Part shown: positions 17,344 through 26,678 of the stretch, one piece after another
How the letters are laid out: the number at the start of each line of letters is the position of its first letter
Position numbering within the stretch: the first letter of the stretch is position 1
Program-made: the position numbers and the translations under genes
Source of the DNA: Candidatus Babeliales bacterium
GTDB lineage: Bacteria > Babelota > Babeliae > Babelales > JACPOV01
NCBI GenBank assembly: GCA_020054235.1
Contig: JAGVLQ010000026.1
Span: 1 to 64,000, forward strand
Length of the DNA stretch: 64,000 nt
Direction of reading: 5' to 3'
Notes under the pieces: model-generated
What the model was told of the DNA's origin: nothing
Database searches by the model: none
What the model saw: only the letters and a program-made list of their open reading frames with translations

Positions 17344-18651
17344 ATGGATTTACTAACATTTTTTACTATTTTAAATTATCGTTTGGCTATTCCCACGTCT
17401 TTTATTTTATTTGGTACTGCTATCTACTTGACGTATGCTTTAAAGCTTATTCAGTTTCGTTCATTTTCTCGATTTCTTTCCTTGTTGATTGATGGCGTGA
17501 AAACCCAAAAAAAATCTAATGTTAAAAATGCCATTTCGCCTATTGCAGCTATGTTTACAGCGATGTCAACATCGCTGGGCATTGGTACTATAATTGGGCC
17601 TTCCGTTGCCATTATTATGGGCGGCCCTGGCGCGCTTTTTTGGCTTATTTTTTATTGTGTTTTTGCTTCAGTCATTAAATTTGCAGAAGTTACTTTTGCG
17701 GTACATTTTCGTGATCGTACCAAAGAAGGGTTAATTCTTGGCGGTCCGATGGAATATTTAACGAAAGCGCAACCATGGTTAGGACAATGGTATGCCTATG
17801 CAACCATTATTCTTTTTGCGGGATGGACGAGTGTACAAGCAAACGTGATTGCCGAAACTTTAGCCCAAGAGTATGTTCCTGAATGGTTAACAGGCATGCT
17901 TATTGCTGTTCTTGTTTTTATTATGCTCAATGGTGGCGCAAAGCGCGTCGGGGCCTTTAGTAGTAAAATTGTTCCTGTTATGTCAGTCCTTTATTTGATT
18001 GCATGTTTAAGCATATTGTACCTTAATCGTTTTGGATTAAACGATGCTTTTGGATTGATATTCAATAATATTTTATCATCAACACCTGCCGTCGGTGGTT
18101 TTTTAGGGGCATCAATTTTTTCTGCTTTTAGATCAGGCATTTACAAGGGCGCATATATAACTGAATCCGGAGTTGGCACTGCGGCAATTCCCCATTCTAT
18201 GGCTGACGTTGCACGTCCCAGTGATCAAGGAGTATTGGCAATGATTTCAGTGTTTGCTGATACATTTTTGTGTTTATTATCAGGTTTGTTAGTTTTAACG
18301 ACAAATGTATGGAAAATAAATTATCTTTCTAACATTTTGATGTATAAAATATTTGGGCAAACGATGCCTCTATTCGGTCGACCAATTTTGATCTTGACCA
18401 TTACGCTTTTTGCCCTTAGTACTATTATTGGCAATAGTTTTAATGGTCGTCAAAGTTTTGCATCAATTACGCAGTATAAATATTTGATGGTTTATTATAT
18501 TTTTATTTGCTTAGCAATATTTTTTGGTGCCGTGAGCAATGTGCCCTTGGTTTGGGCAATTATTGAAGTCCTACTTCCTTTTGTGGTGATTCCTAATGCG
18601 TTGAGCATTATTTATCTTGCAAAAAAATATCGGCATATTTTGCTGCAATAA
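17344..18651 (+). CDS. Sodium:alanine (AGCS family) symporter
   Basis: A 435-residue integral membrane protein with about ten or eleven hydrophobic segments. The AGCS signature G-G-P-G-A-L-F-W-L and I-K-F-A-E-V-T-F-A is clear, as are G-G-P-M-E-Y-L and the later R-S-G-I-Y-K-G-A-Y-I-T-E-S-G-V-G-T-A block. It would import small neutral amino acids such as alanine or glycine with Na+ across the inner membrane. I start at ATG 17344, seven bases after ruvA, rather than an in-frame ATG inside ruvA, because the hydrophobic N-terminus begins here; no good ribosome-binding site is seen. Amino-acid import suits an auxotrophic lifestyle. Confidence 0.9.
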   Translation: MDLLTFFTILNYRLAIPTSFILFGTAIYLTYALKLIQFRSFSRFLSLLIDGVKTQKKSNVKNAISPIAAMFTAMSTSLGIGTIIGPSVAIIMGGPGALFWLIFYCVFASVIKFAEVTFAVHFRDRTKEGLILGGPMEYLTKAQPWLGQWYAYATIILFAGWTSVQANVIAETLAQEYVPEWLTGMLIAVLVFIMLNGGAKRVGAFSSKIVPVMSVLYLIACLSILYLNRFGLNDAFGLIFNNILSSTPAVGGFLGASIFSAFRSGIYKGAYITESGVGTAAIPHSMADVARPSDQGVLAMISVFADTFLCLLSGLLVLTTNVWKINYLSNILMYKIFGQTMPLFGRPILILTITLFALSTIIGNSFNGRQSFASITQYKYLMVYYIFICLAIFFGAVSNVPLVWAIIEVLLPFVVIPNALSIIYLAKKYRHILLQ

Positions 18652-19275
18652 TTATGTTGTTAGTTTTTGGCTTAAAAATACGAGAATGCCGATTATGCTT
18701 CCGCTGCAAAAAGCGGTAATGACATGTGAAAAATAAGTATTGGTTGATAATTCCAAAAAGTTGTTTTTTGGGTTAACAGGTATAACAATATTTTGTTCGT
18801 TTTTTTTTTCTTTTTTTTGTTGTAAAAAAAGTCCTTTATAATGTTTATTAATTTTTTCTTTAAAAGTTGGCAGCAAAGGTTTGTATGCTGGTTCCCTATT
18901 ATCATCAGTCGTTAAAAGATTAAAAAGAGCTGTTTCAACTGCTTTTTGAAATTGTTCAAAAGGTTCAAAAAATTCATTTTTTTCTAGTGCCTGTAAGCCA
19001 TTTTGGATTGTTTCTTGTTGTTTCAGCTTGATAAGTTCATCAAATTTTGATGAAATCCCTACAAAATTTTGGGCAACTACGGAAAGCTTAACCTTTTTTT
19101 TTGAGCTGCTAAGCTCCGGTAATTGTAATTGCTTAAAAGTTTCTTGATCTTTAGGTGAAAGATATTGATTGAGAGTATAAAGTTCTTTTTTAGGCTTAAT
19201 TAATTCTTGTGAAGAATAGTCAGGTGTTTCGCTATCTGCAGTAAACATAGATAAGAAAAAAAGAATTTTTTCCAT
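18652..19275 (-). CDS. Tail-anchored protein, unknown
   Basis: A 207-residue protein with a short hydrophobic N-terminus (MEKILFFLSMFTA), a long charged Lys/Glu/Gln-rich helical body and one C-terminal membrane span (HVITAFCSGSIIGILVFL). This is an unusual exported or tail-anchored layout. AAAGGAG lies four bases before the ATG. The stop codon abuts that of the convergent symporter gene with no gap. I recognise no family. Confidence 0.65.
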   Translation of the reverse strand: MEKILFFLSMFTADSETPDYSSQELIKPKKELYTLNQYLSPKDQETFKQLQLPELSSSKKKVKLSVVAQNFVGISSKFDELIKLKQQETIQNGLQALEKNEFFEPFEQFQKAVETALFNLLTTDDNREPAYKPLLPTFKEKINKHYKGLFLQQKKEKKNEQNIVIPVNPKNNFLELSTNTYFSHVITAFCSGSIIGILVFLSQKLTT

Positions 19276-19358
19276 GTTACTCCTTTATAAGAGGAGAATC
19301 TATTTTCACTGTAATTGTTTCGGCTGATCATTGTCAATGCTAAAAGAAAAAATTAAAA

Positions 19359-19490
19359 ATTCCGTTCGTGGTGAGGAGCCGAAGGCGTCTCGAACCATTC
19401 GAACTCCAAAAAAATTATTGAAAAAAATTGAAAAGTTCGTATGGTTCGAGACACAAACTTAATAGTTTGCTCCTCACCACGAACGGGAAT
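19359..19490. repeat. Large nested inverted repeat
   Basis: Outer arms 19359-19379 and 19469-19490 are complementary except for one extra C (core GTTCGTGGTGAGGAGC). Inner arms 19387-19404 and 19435-19452 match at 17 of 18 positions (core GTCTCGAACCAT). The centre is A/T-rich. The element sits between the ends of two minus-strand genes and could fold into a long RNA hairpin. The sequence resembles REP/MITE-like dispersed repeats and has no coding capacity. Confidence 0.85.
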
Positions 19491-19509
19491 TACTATTTAA
19501 TTGCGCGCA

Positions 19510-20892
19510 TTACCTACTGAATCGTGCAATGGTATCAATCAAATATTGGGCTGAAGGGCGATAGTTTCTTTCTTGAGTTTCAAAATTTACTGCAAAAATA
19601 CCATGTTTGTTTGCATATCCTTTATTCCAAGAATAGCAATCCATTAAAGTCCAAAAGAAATAACCGCGGACATCATATCCTTCAGCGATGCAACGGGAGG
19701 CAACATATAAATGTTTTCTGATATATTCATCACGCAATGCAGTATTTTCAGTCGCAACACCATTTTCCGTGATATAAATAGGAATGCCGAGTTTTGAAGC
19801 GCGCACAATTGAGCGGTAAAGTCCTTCGGGATACATAACTTTGGTGCGTTCTGGGCGCCCATCTGAATCATCAACAACAGGTTCATTAGGGCGTGGGCAT
19901 GCTTCAATTTTGAAGGGATGAATTTGTTTGACTGTCGTATGGGTGTAATAGTTCACCCCAAAAAAATCAAGTGAGCCAGGGGCATCTTTATTTTCACCAC
20001 GAATCCATGGTGGTAGCCAACGAAATTTTCCTGTTTTGAAAAATTGTATTGTTGTTTCATTAATCAAATAGCTAAATGTTTTAGTTATGGTTTTTACCAA
20101 AGGATTCCATTTCGTATAAGAATCTAAGGGCTGAGACATGTGGGCGATACCAATTTTGGCATTCGGATTGATTTTTCTAAATTCTTGTGCAGCAGCAACG
20201 TGAGCATTGAGTTGGTTTAGAATAACCAAGCCGGCCAATGCTAAACTTTTTTTTGCTGGAGGATATACACCTCTGAAATAGCCTTCAAAAGCATAGGCAA
20301 CAGGCTCATTAAAAATGATCCATTTTTTTACTTTAGTATGCAAATGCAAAAATACATAGCGAGCATATTCAACAAAATATTTTATATTGTCAGCATGCTC
20401 AAAACTTTCTTTATCAAAAAACCATAGCGGGCAGGTATGATGAAATAAGGTTAGAACTGGTTCAATGCCAAGAGCTAGTAATTCATCTACAACGTCAATA
20501 TAATGTTGCATTGCTTCTCGGTCAAAAGAACCTTGGTGTGGTTCAATTTTTGCCCATTCAACAGAAAAGCGATAGATATTCATACCTACTTGTTTTAAGA
20601 GTTTAAAATCCTCTTTATAGCGAGTCCAGCGTTCACAAGCATGGCCGACTTTTTCAAGATTTGGTTTTGTTTTTTCATGGGCCGTCCAGCTATTTTCTAT
20701 CGTTCGGCCACCAGCGGTAACAATACCTTCAGTTTGCAGGGCAGAATCAGAACAACCCCATAAAAAAGTTGGAGGAAACCAAACCTGATTGTAATCTATA
20801 GTAGACCAATCCCAATTTATTTCACGCGAAGTTGCAAAAAACGGTAAAAGAGAGAAAATAGAGAATATTAGAAATGAAAAAAAACGATACAT
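19510..20892 (-). CDS. Exported glycoside hydrolase family 1 enzyme
   Basis: A 460-residue retaining beta-glycosidase. A signal peptide (residues 1-21, ending FFATS) precedes a complete GH1 barrel: F-L-W-G-C-S-D-S-A-L-Q-T-E-G near the start, acid/base Glu196 in I-F-N-E-P, and nucleophile Glu376 in Y-I-T-E-N-G. Most bacterial GH1 enzymes are cytoplasmic, so a leader is unusual and suggests periplasmic or external glycoside hydrolysis. The substrate (beta-glucoside, galactoside or other) is not evident. The gene is monocistronic; downstream on its strand lies the large inverted repeat, which could end transcription. Confidence 0.92.
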   Translation of the reverse strand: MYRFFSFLIFSIFSLLPFFATSREINWDWSTIDYNQVWFPPTFLWGCSDSALQTEGIVTAGGRTIENSWTAHEKTKPNLEKVGHACERWTRYKEDFKLLKQVGMNIYRFSVEWAKIEPHQGSFDREAMQHYIDVVDELLALGIEPVLTLFHHTCPLWFFDKESFEHADNIKYFVEYARYVFLHLHTKVKKWIIFNEPVAYAFEGYFRGVYPPAKKSLALAGLVILNQLNAHVAAAQEFRKINPNAKIGIAHMSQPLDSYTKWNPLVKTITKTFSYLINETTIQFFKTGKFRWLPPWIRGENKDAPGSLDFFGVNYYTHTTVKQIHPFKIEACPRPNEPVVDDSDGRPERTKVMYPEGLYRSIVRASKLGIPIYITENGVATENTALRDEYIRKHLYVASRCIAEGYDVRGYFFWTLMDCYSWNKGYANKHGIFAVNFETQERNYRPSAQYLIDTIARFSR

Positions 20893-20989
20893 ATTTATAT
20901 TTATCCTTTATTTTTTAATTATAAAAAAATAACAAATAGTCTATAATGATTACTATTCATGTATCGTATTAACTATAAAAGGTTACTTG

Positions 20990-22171
20990 ATGAAAGACAA
21001 CTCTGTTGAACAGAATAAGCATGAACGGAGTGAGCAGAAAAAGATCATCATTTTTTCTTGCTATGGCGGGGGAGGGCACATGTCTGCTGCTAAAGCGATC
21101 GAAAATTACTTGAGCAATTATCAAGTAAAAATAATCGATGCAATTGGAGGTCTTTTTGCTCAAATTGATCCGATATATTATTTGACTTTTAAATACTATA
21201 CTGGTCAAGATTTCTATAATTATTTGTTGCGCCATAATAGAAAACGCATTACTAATCTATTTTTTTATTTTGGTGCTTTGATGTGCTCACTAAGAAAAAA
21301 ATCTATGTTTCGAATTCTTGAACAATCAATCATTGAAGAAAAAACAGATCTTATAATTTCTGTTATTCCGTTGGTAAATAATGTGTTGGCAGAAATTTCA
21401 AGAAAACATTCTATTCCTTATTTTTTAGTACCGACTGATTTAGATATTCAATCATTTATAAAAGAGGTTCAATTTGCTCACCAAAAAAACAGTATGCTAT
21501 GTCTTGGTTATGATTATCCTGAAATAAAAAAATGTATTGATGAAAAATTTATTCCTGCAAGTCATATAAAAGTTACGGGATTTCCTATCCGTAATGCCTT
21601 TTTTGAAAAAAAGGATTGTGCGCAAATAAAAAAAGATCTTTCTATTGATTTTTCAAAGCCAGTTGTCATGTTGGTTATGGGAGCAACAGGATCAACAGCA
21701 ACATTGAGTTATTTACAGGAACTTATAAAAATAACGGTGCCATTTCATCTGATTATTTGTGTTGGCAGAAGTACAAGTTTATACAAGCCAATCGAAAAAA
21801 CTACATTTCCTGACCATATAACGTATTCAATTTTTAATGGCAATCGTGATATTTCTGATGCTATGGCAATTTCAGATCTTTGTATTACCAAACCAGGTTC
21901 AGTAACCTTTTCAGAGGTTTTGTATATGAATATTCCCGTAATCATTGATAATACAACGCCGGCATTAATATGGGAATGTATGAATTTAGATATGGTAAAA
22001 AATTATGGCTTGGGAACAATTATTACCAGTTATCAACAAATAAAAAAAATAGTGACAACCTATTTGATTGATAAAGAACTACGAATAATGACTAAAAATA
22101 ATATTGTTGCAATAGCAAAAAAAGATTTTGGTAAAGAATTTAAAAAGCTAGTTGATGGTGTTTTTGAATAA
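20990..22171 (+). CDS. MGDG-synthase-like glycosyltransferase (GT28)
   Basis: A 393-residue GT-B glycosyltransferase resembling monogalactosyldiacylglycerol synthase and UgtP. The N-terminal glycine-rich C-Y-G-G-G-G-H-M-S-A-A-K-A motif binds acceptor/lipid. The C-terminal nucleotide-sugar site is I-T-K-P-G-S-V-T-F-S-E. A product such as glycosyl-diacylglycerol, made at the inner membrane, is expected from the family, but MurG-like activity is not excluded. The start is ATG 20990, with AAAAGG seven bases upstream. With the GT4 enzyme at 31108 it suggests glycolipid synthesis. It converges with the Ddl gene, leaving three bases between stops. Confidence 0.82.
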   Translation: MKDNSVEQNKHERSEQKKIIIFSCYGGGGHMSAAKAIENYLSNYQVKIIDAIGGLFAQIDPIYYLTFKYYTGQDFYNYLLRHNRKRITNLFFYFGALMCSLRKKSMFRILEQSIIEEKTDLIISVIPLVNNVLAEISRKHSIPYFLVPTDLDIQSFIKEVQFAHQKNSMLCLGYDYPEIKKCIDEKFIPASHIKVTGFPIRNAFFEKKDCAQIKKDLSIDFSKPVVMLVMGATGSTATLSYLQELIKITVPFHLIICVGRSTSLYKPIEKTTFPDHITYSIFNGNRDISDAMAISDLCITKPGSVTFSEVLYMNIPVIIDNTTPALIWECMNLDMVKNYGLGTIITSYQQIKKIVTTYLIDKELRIMTKNNIVAIAKKDFGKEFKKLVDGVFE

Positions 22172-22174
22172 AAT

Positions 22175-24400
22175 TCAAATATTTTTTTGTAAAATAGTAG
22201 TCTTTTTGTGCATGTTTTTTAAGCCCGTAACTTCTTGTACTTTTTGTGATGATGAGCTATGGAATGCAAAACCAAGTTTTATTATTTCGTCAATAAAATC
22301 CATAGGTTTCAATCCAATTTCTGCAGCTTGATGAAAAATACATGTTGCAGGCGTTAGTCCTGGCAAAGTATTTATTTCCAAAATAACTACGCGTTCTTTT
22401 TTTGTTGGACTTTGTGCTGCTGTTTGATAAAAACAATCAATGCGGGCATATCCTTTACAGTCAACTGCTGTAAAAGCTTTTTCTATTGTTTTTTGGATAA
22501 ATTCAAGAGTTTTTTTAGCTAAAGGGGCTGGGGTTTGGTTTTCTCCAGCACCAGGTAAAAATTTTTCTTGAATTGAGAGAATTCCCTTTTGTGCGATAGC
22601 TTGGCTTGGTGGTAAAGCCCTAGGTTTTTCGTTACCTAGAACCCCTACGGTTAATTCTATACCATGTATGAATTCTTCAACAAGCGCAAAATTTCTTTGC
22701 GCAGCAAAAATAGTTTCAAGGGCTATATTTAATTCTTGTTCATTGTTTGCCTTTGAAACCATAACGCTGCATCCATCATTATGTGGTTTTACAATGCATG
22801 GAAATTTTAGTGTTGCAGCAATGTTTTTGGTAAGTGATTTTTTTTGTTCTTTCCATTGCGCGACACTAATTAACATTGCGCGAGGAACATCAAATCCTTG
22901 AGAAGCTAAAAATTGTGAAGTTTTAAATTTATCGATACAAAGTGCTGTTGAAAGGATTGAAGAACCATTATAGGGTAATTCAAGCATTTCTAAGGCCCCT
23001 TGAACACAACCATTTTCACCTTCACCGCCATGGAGTGCAATAAAAACAAAATCTGCAATCGAAGGTAATTCATGCCAACCTAATTTCATGTCGGGGGTTA
23101 TAAGATCTTCTATTTCCTGGGTTGAATTTGACACCAGCATGCGCGTATTTAATCGGTAAAGCTCTAAAGATCGTGATAAAAAAAGAGGAATTGGTTCATA
23201 TGTATGTGGTGAAAGTTTATAGGTAACATTGCGTCCCGATTCTAATGAAATTTCTCGTTCATCAGAACGGCCACCCATGATTACTGCAACACGGATTTTT
23301 TTTTCTTGCAGATTGGTAGACATTTTTTGAAAGGCTTTCTTTTTTTGTATGCCATAAGCATGGAGTTCTGTTTCTATAAAATGATTGATCAATTGAGTAT
23401 GATTCATATTGATCTGTGCTGCTTGTTTGAACAAAAAACTTGAGGGCGCAGCGCCAGAAAACGAATTGGGGTCAATAATAATAATTTCATTTTCAGATGT
23501 TAAAAAGCCATCAATACGGCCAAGATTTTTAAATTCTAAAATTTCCATTACCTTGACACATTCAGCTTGAATTTTTCTTATCAATGCAGCATTGCAGCGC
23601 GCCGGAGTATATTGCAAAGAACTTCCCGGCATGTATTTTTGATCATAATCAAAAAAATCTACATGTTTATTGATCACAATTTCTGTTGGCGGAAGAGGAA
23701 GAAGCATTTGGTTTTTGTAATCAGTAATGACAATGCAAGAAAATTCCATACCATCAATTTTTTTTTCAATAAGAACTGGTTGTGCTTTTTTATTGACGAA
23801 ACGTGCATTTTGTATAGCTTTTAAAAGTTGATCTTTATGCTGAACAATGCTAGTGCCTAGACTAGAGCCTTCTTTTGCAGGTTTTACAATAACGGGAAAT
23901 GGAATATTTTCTTCATGAAGTTTTTGAGTAATTGCGGGAATATCATTGTGCTGTTGTTCTACTATAATACCTTTTGGAACTTTAATAGAATGTGCTTGTA
24001 AAATTTTTTTCTGCATGATTTTGTCCATGCCCAATGCGCTTGCATATACTTTAGAGCCAAAATAAGGGATTTGTAAAAGTTCGAGCATGCCTTGCAGGGT
24101 GCCATCTTCAGCAAACCGACCATGCATCGCAATGTACATAAAATCAATATACTTTTTTAGGCAATCCCACGTAATATGTTGCGCTTCGTTTTTTAAGCGA
24201 TGAACAAAATCAACTATTTTTCCACGATACAAAAATGCCCAAGGAAGAATATAAATTGTTCCGTCCAGAGTTTGAAATAAAGGAACTATTTCATAGCATG
24301 CAGTGTCGAGATGATCACAAATAGTGCGACCAGAATTGAGAGATACTTCGCATTCTTTTGATTTTCCTCCCATAAAAACACCGACGCGAATTTTTTGCAT
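22175..24400 (-). CDS. Double-length D-alanine-D-alanine ligase (tandem fusion)
   Basis: A 741-residue protein made of two complete Ddl units, residues about 1-365 and 367-741. Each has G-G-x-S-x-E-x-E-[VI]-S-L-x-S-G, H-G-x4-E-x-G-x-x-Q-G, an ATP-grasp K-P segment and an R-I-D strand. The halves diverge differently. The first keeps the E-G-S-S loop (177-180) but has D-P-N (310-312) in place of the metal-binding E-x-N. The second keeps E-I-N-T-L-P-G (Glu675, Asn677) but has D-G-C-S (542-545) in the loop. Ddl joins two D-Ala for peptidoglycan and is normally a dimer of about 300-370-residue chains. No frameshift is involved. Confidence 0.93.
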   Translation of the reverse strand: MQKIRVGVFMGGKSKECEVSLNSGRTICDHLDTACYEIVPLFQTLDGTIYILPWAFLYRGKIVDFVHRLKNEAQHITWDCLKKYIDFMYIAMHGRFAEDGTLQGMLELLQIPYFGSKVYASALGMDKIMQKKILQAHSIKVPKGIIVEQQHNDIPAITQKLHEENIPFPVIVKPAKEGSSLGTSIVQHKDQLLKAIQNARFVNKKAQPVLIEKKIDGMEFSCIVITDYKNQMLLPLPPTEIVINKHVDFFDYDQKYMPGSSLQYTPARCNAALIRKIQAECVKVMEILEFKNLGRIDGFLTSENEIIIIDPNSFSGAAPSSFLFKQAAQINMNHTQLINHFIETELHAYGIQKKKAFQKMSTNLQEKKIRVAVIMGGRSDEREISLESGRNVTYKLSPHTYEPIPLFLSRSLELYRLNTRMLVSNSTQEIEDLITPDMKLGWHELPSIADFVFIALHGGEGENGCVQGALEMLELPYNGSSILSTALCIDKFKTSQFLASQGFDVPRAMLISVAQWKEQKKSLTKNIAATLKFPCIVKPHNDGCSVMVSKANNEQELNIALETIFAAQRNFALVEEFIHGIELTVGVLGNEKPRALPPSQAIAQKGILSIQEKFLPGAGENQTPAPLAKKTLEFIQKTIEKAFTAVDCKGYARIDCFYQTAAQSPTKKERVVILEINTLPGLTPATCIFHQAAEIGLKPMDFIDEIIKLGFAFHSSSSQKVQEVTGLKNMHKKTTILQKNI

Positions 24401-24665
24401 CTATTTCCTTTAACTTCTCAATCAAAATCTATAGAATCAACATAAATAAGTAGACTAAAGTATAAAACAATATAAAAAAACCGGAAAATTCTTTATAGTA
24501 AAACTAAGCATACTTCATAACGGTGAAAAATTTAATCCATTTACAGGTCAGCTTTAGTTTTTTTTCGTTCTAGCAATAAAGTTGGCAAGAATTATCATAA
24601 ATTTGAGCTACAAATATATATTGAAAGAATAGATTAATGAAGGATTTTAATAACGATTTAAGACT

Positions 24666-25220
24666 ATGAAAAAAAAGAAAAAATTGGAAAATTTAATTTG
24701 GGTTGACCTTGAAATGACAGGGCTTGATCCGCATTCTGATGTAATTTTAGAAATTGCAACAATTATTACTGATCCACAATTAAATATTCTTGCTGAAGGC
24801 CCTGATTATGTTATTCATCATGAAGATGATGTGTTAATGAACATGAATGACTGGTGTAAAGAACAACACGGACTTTCTGGCCTTACCCAAGCGGTTAGGG
24901 ATTCTATTATAACAATTGAGCAAGCAGAGCAAGATACGTTTGAATTTATTAAAGAATTTTCTACTCAAGGCAAAAGTATGTTGGCTGGCAATACTGTTTG
25001 GGTTGATCGTATTTTTCTAAAAAAATATATGCCAAAAGTTGTTAACTATTTGCATTACAAATTAATTGATGTGACTTCAATTCAACAACTAGTACAAGCT
25101 TGGTATCCTGATAATCCAAATAGAGAATTTAAAAAAGCAGATACGCATCGTGCTTTAGATGATATAAAAGAGTCAATTGCAGAATTACAGCATTATCGAA
25201 AGTATTTCTTTATTCCATAA
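24666..25220 (+). CDS. orn: Oligoribonuclease
   Basis: A 184-residue DEDDh exonuclease that degrades two- to five-nucleotide RNAs to mononucleotides. Motifs: W-V-D-L-E-M-T-G-L (Exo I), N-T-V-W-V-D-R (Exo II), and H-R-A-L-D-D-I (Exo III, with the catalytic His). The length is the family norm. No clear Shine-Dalgarno sequence precedes the ATG. The next gene begins 28 bases after the stop. Confidence 0.96.
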   Translation: MKKKKKLENLIWVDLEMTGLDPHSDVILEIATIITDPQLNILAEGPDYVIHHEDDVLMNMNDWCKEQHGLSGLTQAVRDSIITIEQAEQDTFEFIKEFSTQGKSMLAGNTVWVDRIFLKKYMPKVVNYLHYKLIDVTSIQQLVQAWYPDNPNREFKKADTHRALDDIKESIAELQHYRKYFFIP

Positions 25221-25248
25221 ATCAGTTTTCAAAAAAAGGGTTATTGTA

Positions 25249-26106
25249 GTGAATAAAAAACTATTATTTTTATTTTTGTTATTTTTTTCAACGTATTGTT
25301 TTTGTCTTGGGCAAAAAGAGATTGATCTTTTTAATGCTGTAAACCAAAACAATCTGCCAAAAATCAAAGAATTAATTGCACAAAAAGCTGATGTAAATGC
25401 GCGAACAAGAGAAGGTTTAACACCATTGCATTACGCTGAAGATATTCACATAGTTGATTTTCTTATAAAAGCTGGTGCTGATATCAATGCTACTACAAAT
25501 GATAAAACTACCCCCTTATTTTCTGCTTTGTTTACCGAAAATAGAAAAAAAGCTGCTTTGTTGTTACAAGCAGGAGCAGCTGTAAATACTATTGTAAAAG
25601 CTGGTGGTCAAGATTATACACCCCTTCGTTGGGCAGTTGAAGTACATGATTATCCTCTGGTAAAACTGATGCTTAAAAAAGGAGCTGAAATTCCTTCATA
25701 TTTGCAAGAACTTTTACAAGGAATTGGCAACGTTGAAATTGCACGATTATTGCAACTGGTTCAAGACTATAAAATCTTACATGCAAAAGACTCCAACCAA
25801 TTAAATCTAAAAGATAAAAAAGGTTTGACTCGTATGCATCAAGCTGTTATTGATAACGATCTGGTCAAAATTGATGCATTGCTTATTGCGGGAGCAGATA
25901 TTAATAAACAAGACATAAGTGGCAACACACCGTTGGATCTTGCATTTAAAAAAAATAAGGAAAATATAATAAAACGCTTAATGAGCAACGGTGCACAAGC
26001 TAATACTTATAGGGCTATGATTAATCTTAGCAATGCTTTACAAAACCTGCTTGTTGCCTTTAAAAATTTGCATATTGAAATAAAAGATATTTTACTTTAT
26101 GATTAA
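25249..26106 (+). CDS. Exported ankyrin-repeat protein
   Basis: A 285-residue protein with a signal peptide (LLFLFLLFFSTYCFCLG) and about six ankyrin units with good consensus: G-L-T-P-L-H-Y-A, T-P-L-F-S-A-L, Y-T-P-L-R-W-A-V, G-L-T-R-M-H-Q-A-V and G-N-T-P-L-D-L-A. I choose GTG 25249, eight bases after AAGGG, because the leader begins there; a longer form would overlap orn and bury the leader. It probably binds proteins outside the cytoplasm; a host target is conceivable but not shown. Confidence 0.83.
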   Translation: MNKKLLFLFLLFFSTYCFCLGQKEIDLFNAVNQNNLPKIKELIAQKADVNARTREGLTPLHYAEDIHIVDFLIKAGADINATTNDKTTPLFSALFTENRKKAALLLQAGAAVNTIVKAGGQDYTPLRWAVEVHDYPLVKLMLKKGAEIPSYLQELLQGIGNVEIARLLQLVQDYKILHAKDSNQLNLKDKKGLTRMHQAVIDNDLVKIDALLIAGADINKQDISGNTPLDLAFKKNKENIIKRLMSNGAQANTYRAMINLSNALQNLLVAFKNLHIEIKDILLYD

Positions 26107-26123
26107 ATCTTTATCCATAAATA

Positions 26124-26579
26124 TCATTCATTAGATAAATTGGGTTCATCTACTGGCATTCTTGTTCCTACAATTTCAAGGGTCATTAGTTCTTCAGAAT
26201 TATTTTTTGGAAATGTAATAAGAGATTGAAATACGGTATCATTTAAATTATACAATAGTTGTTTTATAGAAGGATTCTTTTTTTCAATAAGATTTAAAAT
26301 TTTTTCTTCTAATAAATCATAGTGGTCTTTACTAAAAGCTTTTATTAAAATAGAGCATGGAGGAGTAACTTTTTCAATTTTTTTTTCTAATCTCTTTTCA
26401 TCTTGTTCATTCATGATGTTATAAATATCGATTTTGAAAGATTTATGTCCAAATTCTTGTACGAATTCTATTCTATTGTTGCCCAGTATTTTAAAAAATT
26501 TTTTATTTTCTATTTGTTGCATTGCTTGCAAGGGAATATAAGATATGAATATTATTAAATAATGGAGCTTTTTTTTCAT
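26124..26579 (-). CDS. Secreted protein, unknown
   Basis: A 151-residue protein with a signal peptide (KKKLHYLIIFISYIPLQA) and AAGGA seven bases before the ATG. The mature part is mixed alpha/beta, Lys/Asn/Glu-rich, with one cysteine. I recognise no family. It lies between the ankyrin gene and priA, converging with the former. Confidence 0.62.
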   Translation of the reverse strand: MKKKLHYLIIFISYIPLQAMQQIENKKFFKILGNNRIEFVQEFGHKSFKIDIYNIMNEQDEKRLEKKIEKVTPPCSILIKAFSKDHYDLLEEKILNLIEKKNPSIKQLLYNLNDTVFQSLITFPKNNSEELMTLEIVGTRMPVDEPNLSNE

Positions 26580-26678
26580 AAAAAAATCCTTGTTAATGAT
26601 TATTTTTATTGAACGGTCTAGTATCTTTTAAAATAATAAGAAATGTTATAAAAAATCAATAATAAAAAATTTTGGAAA

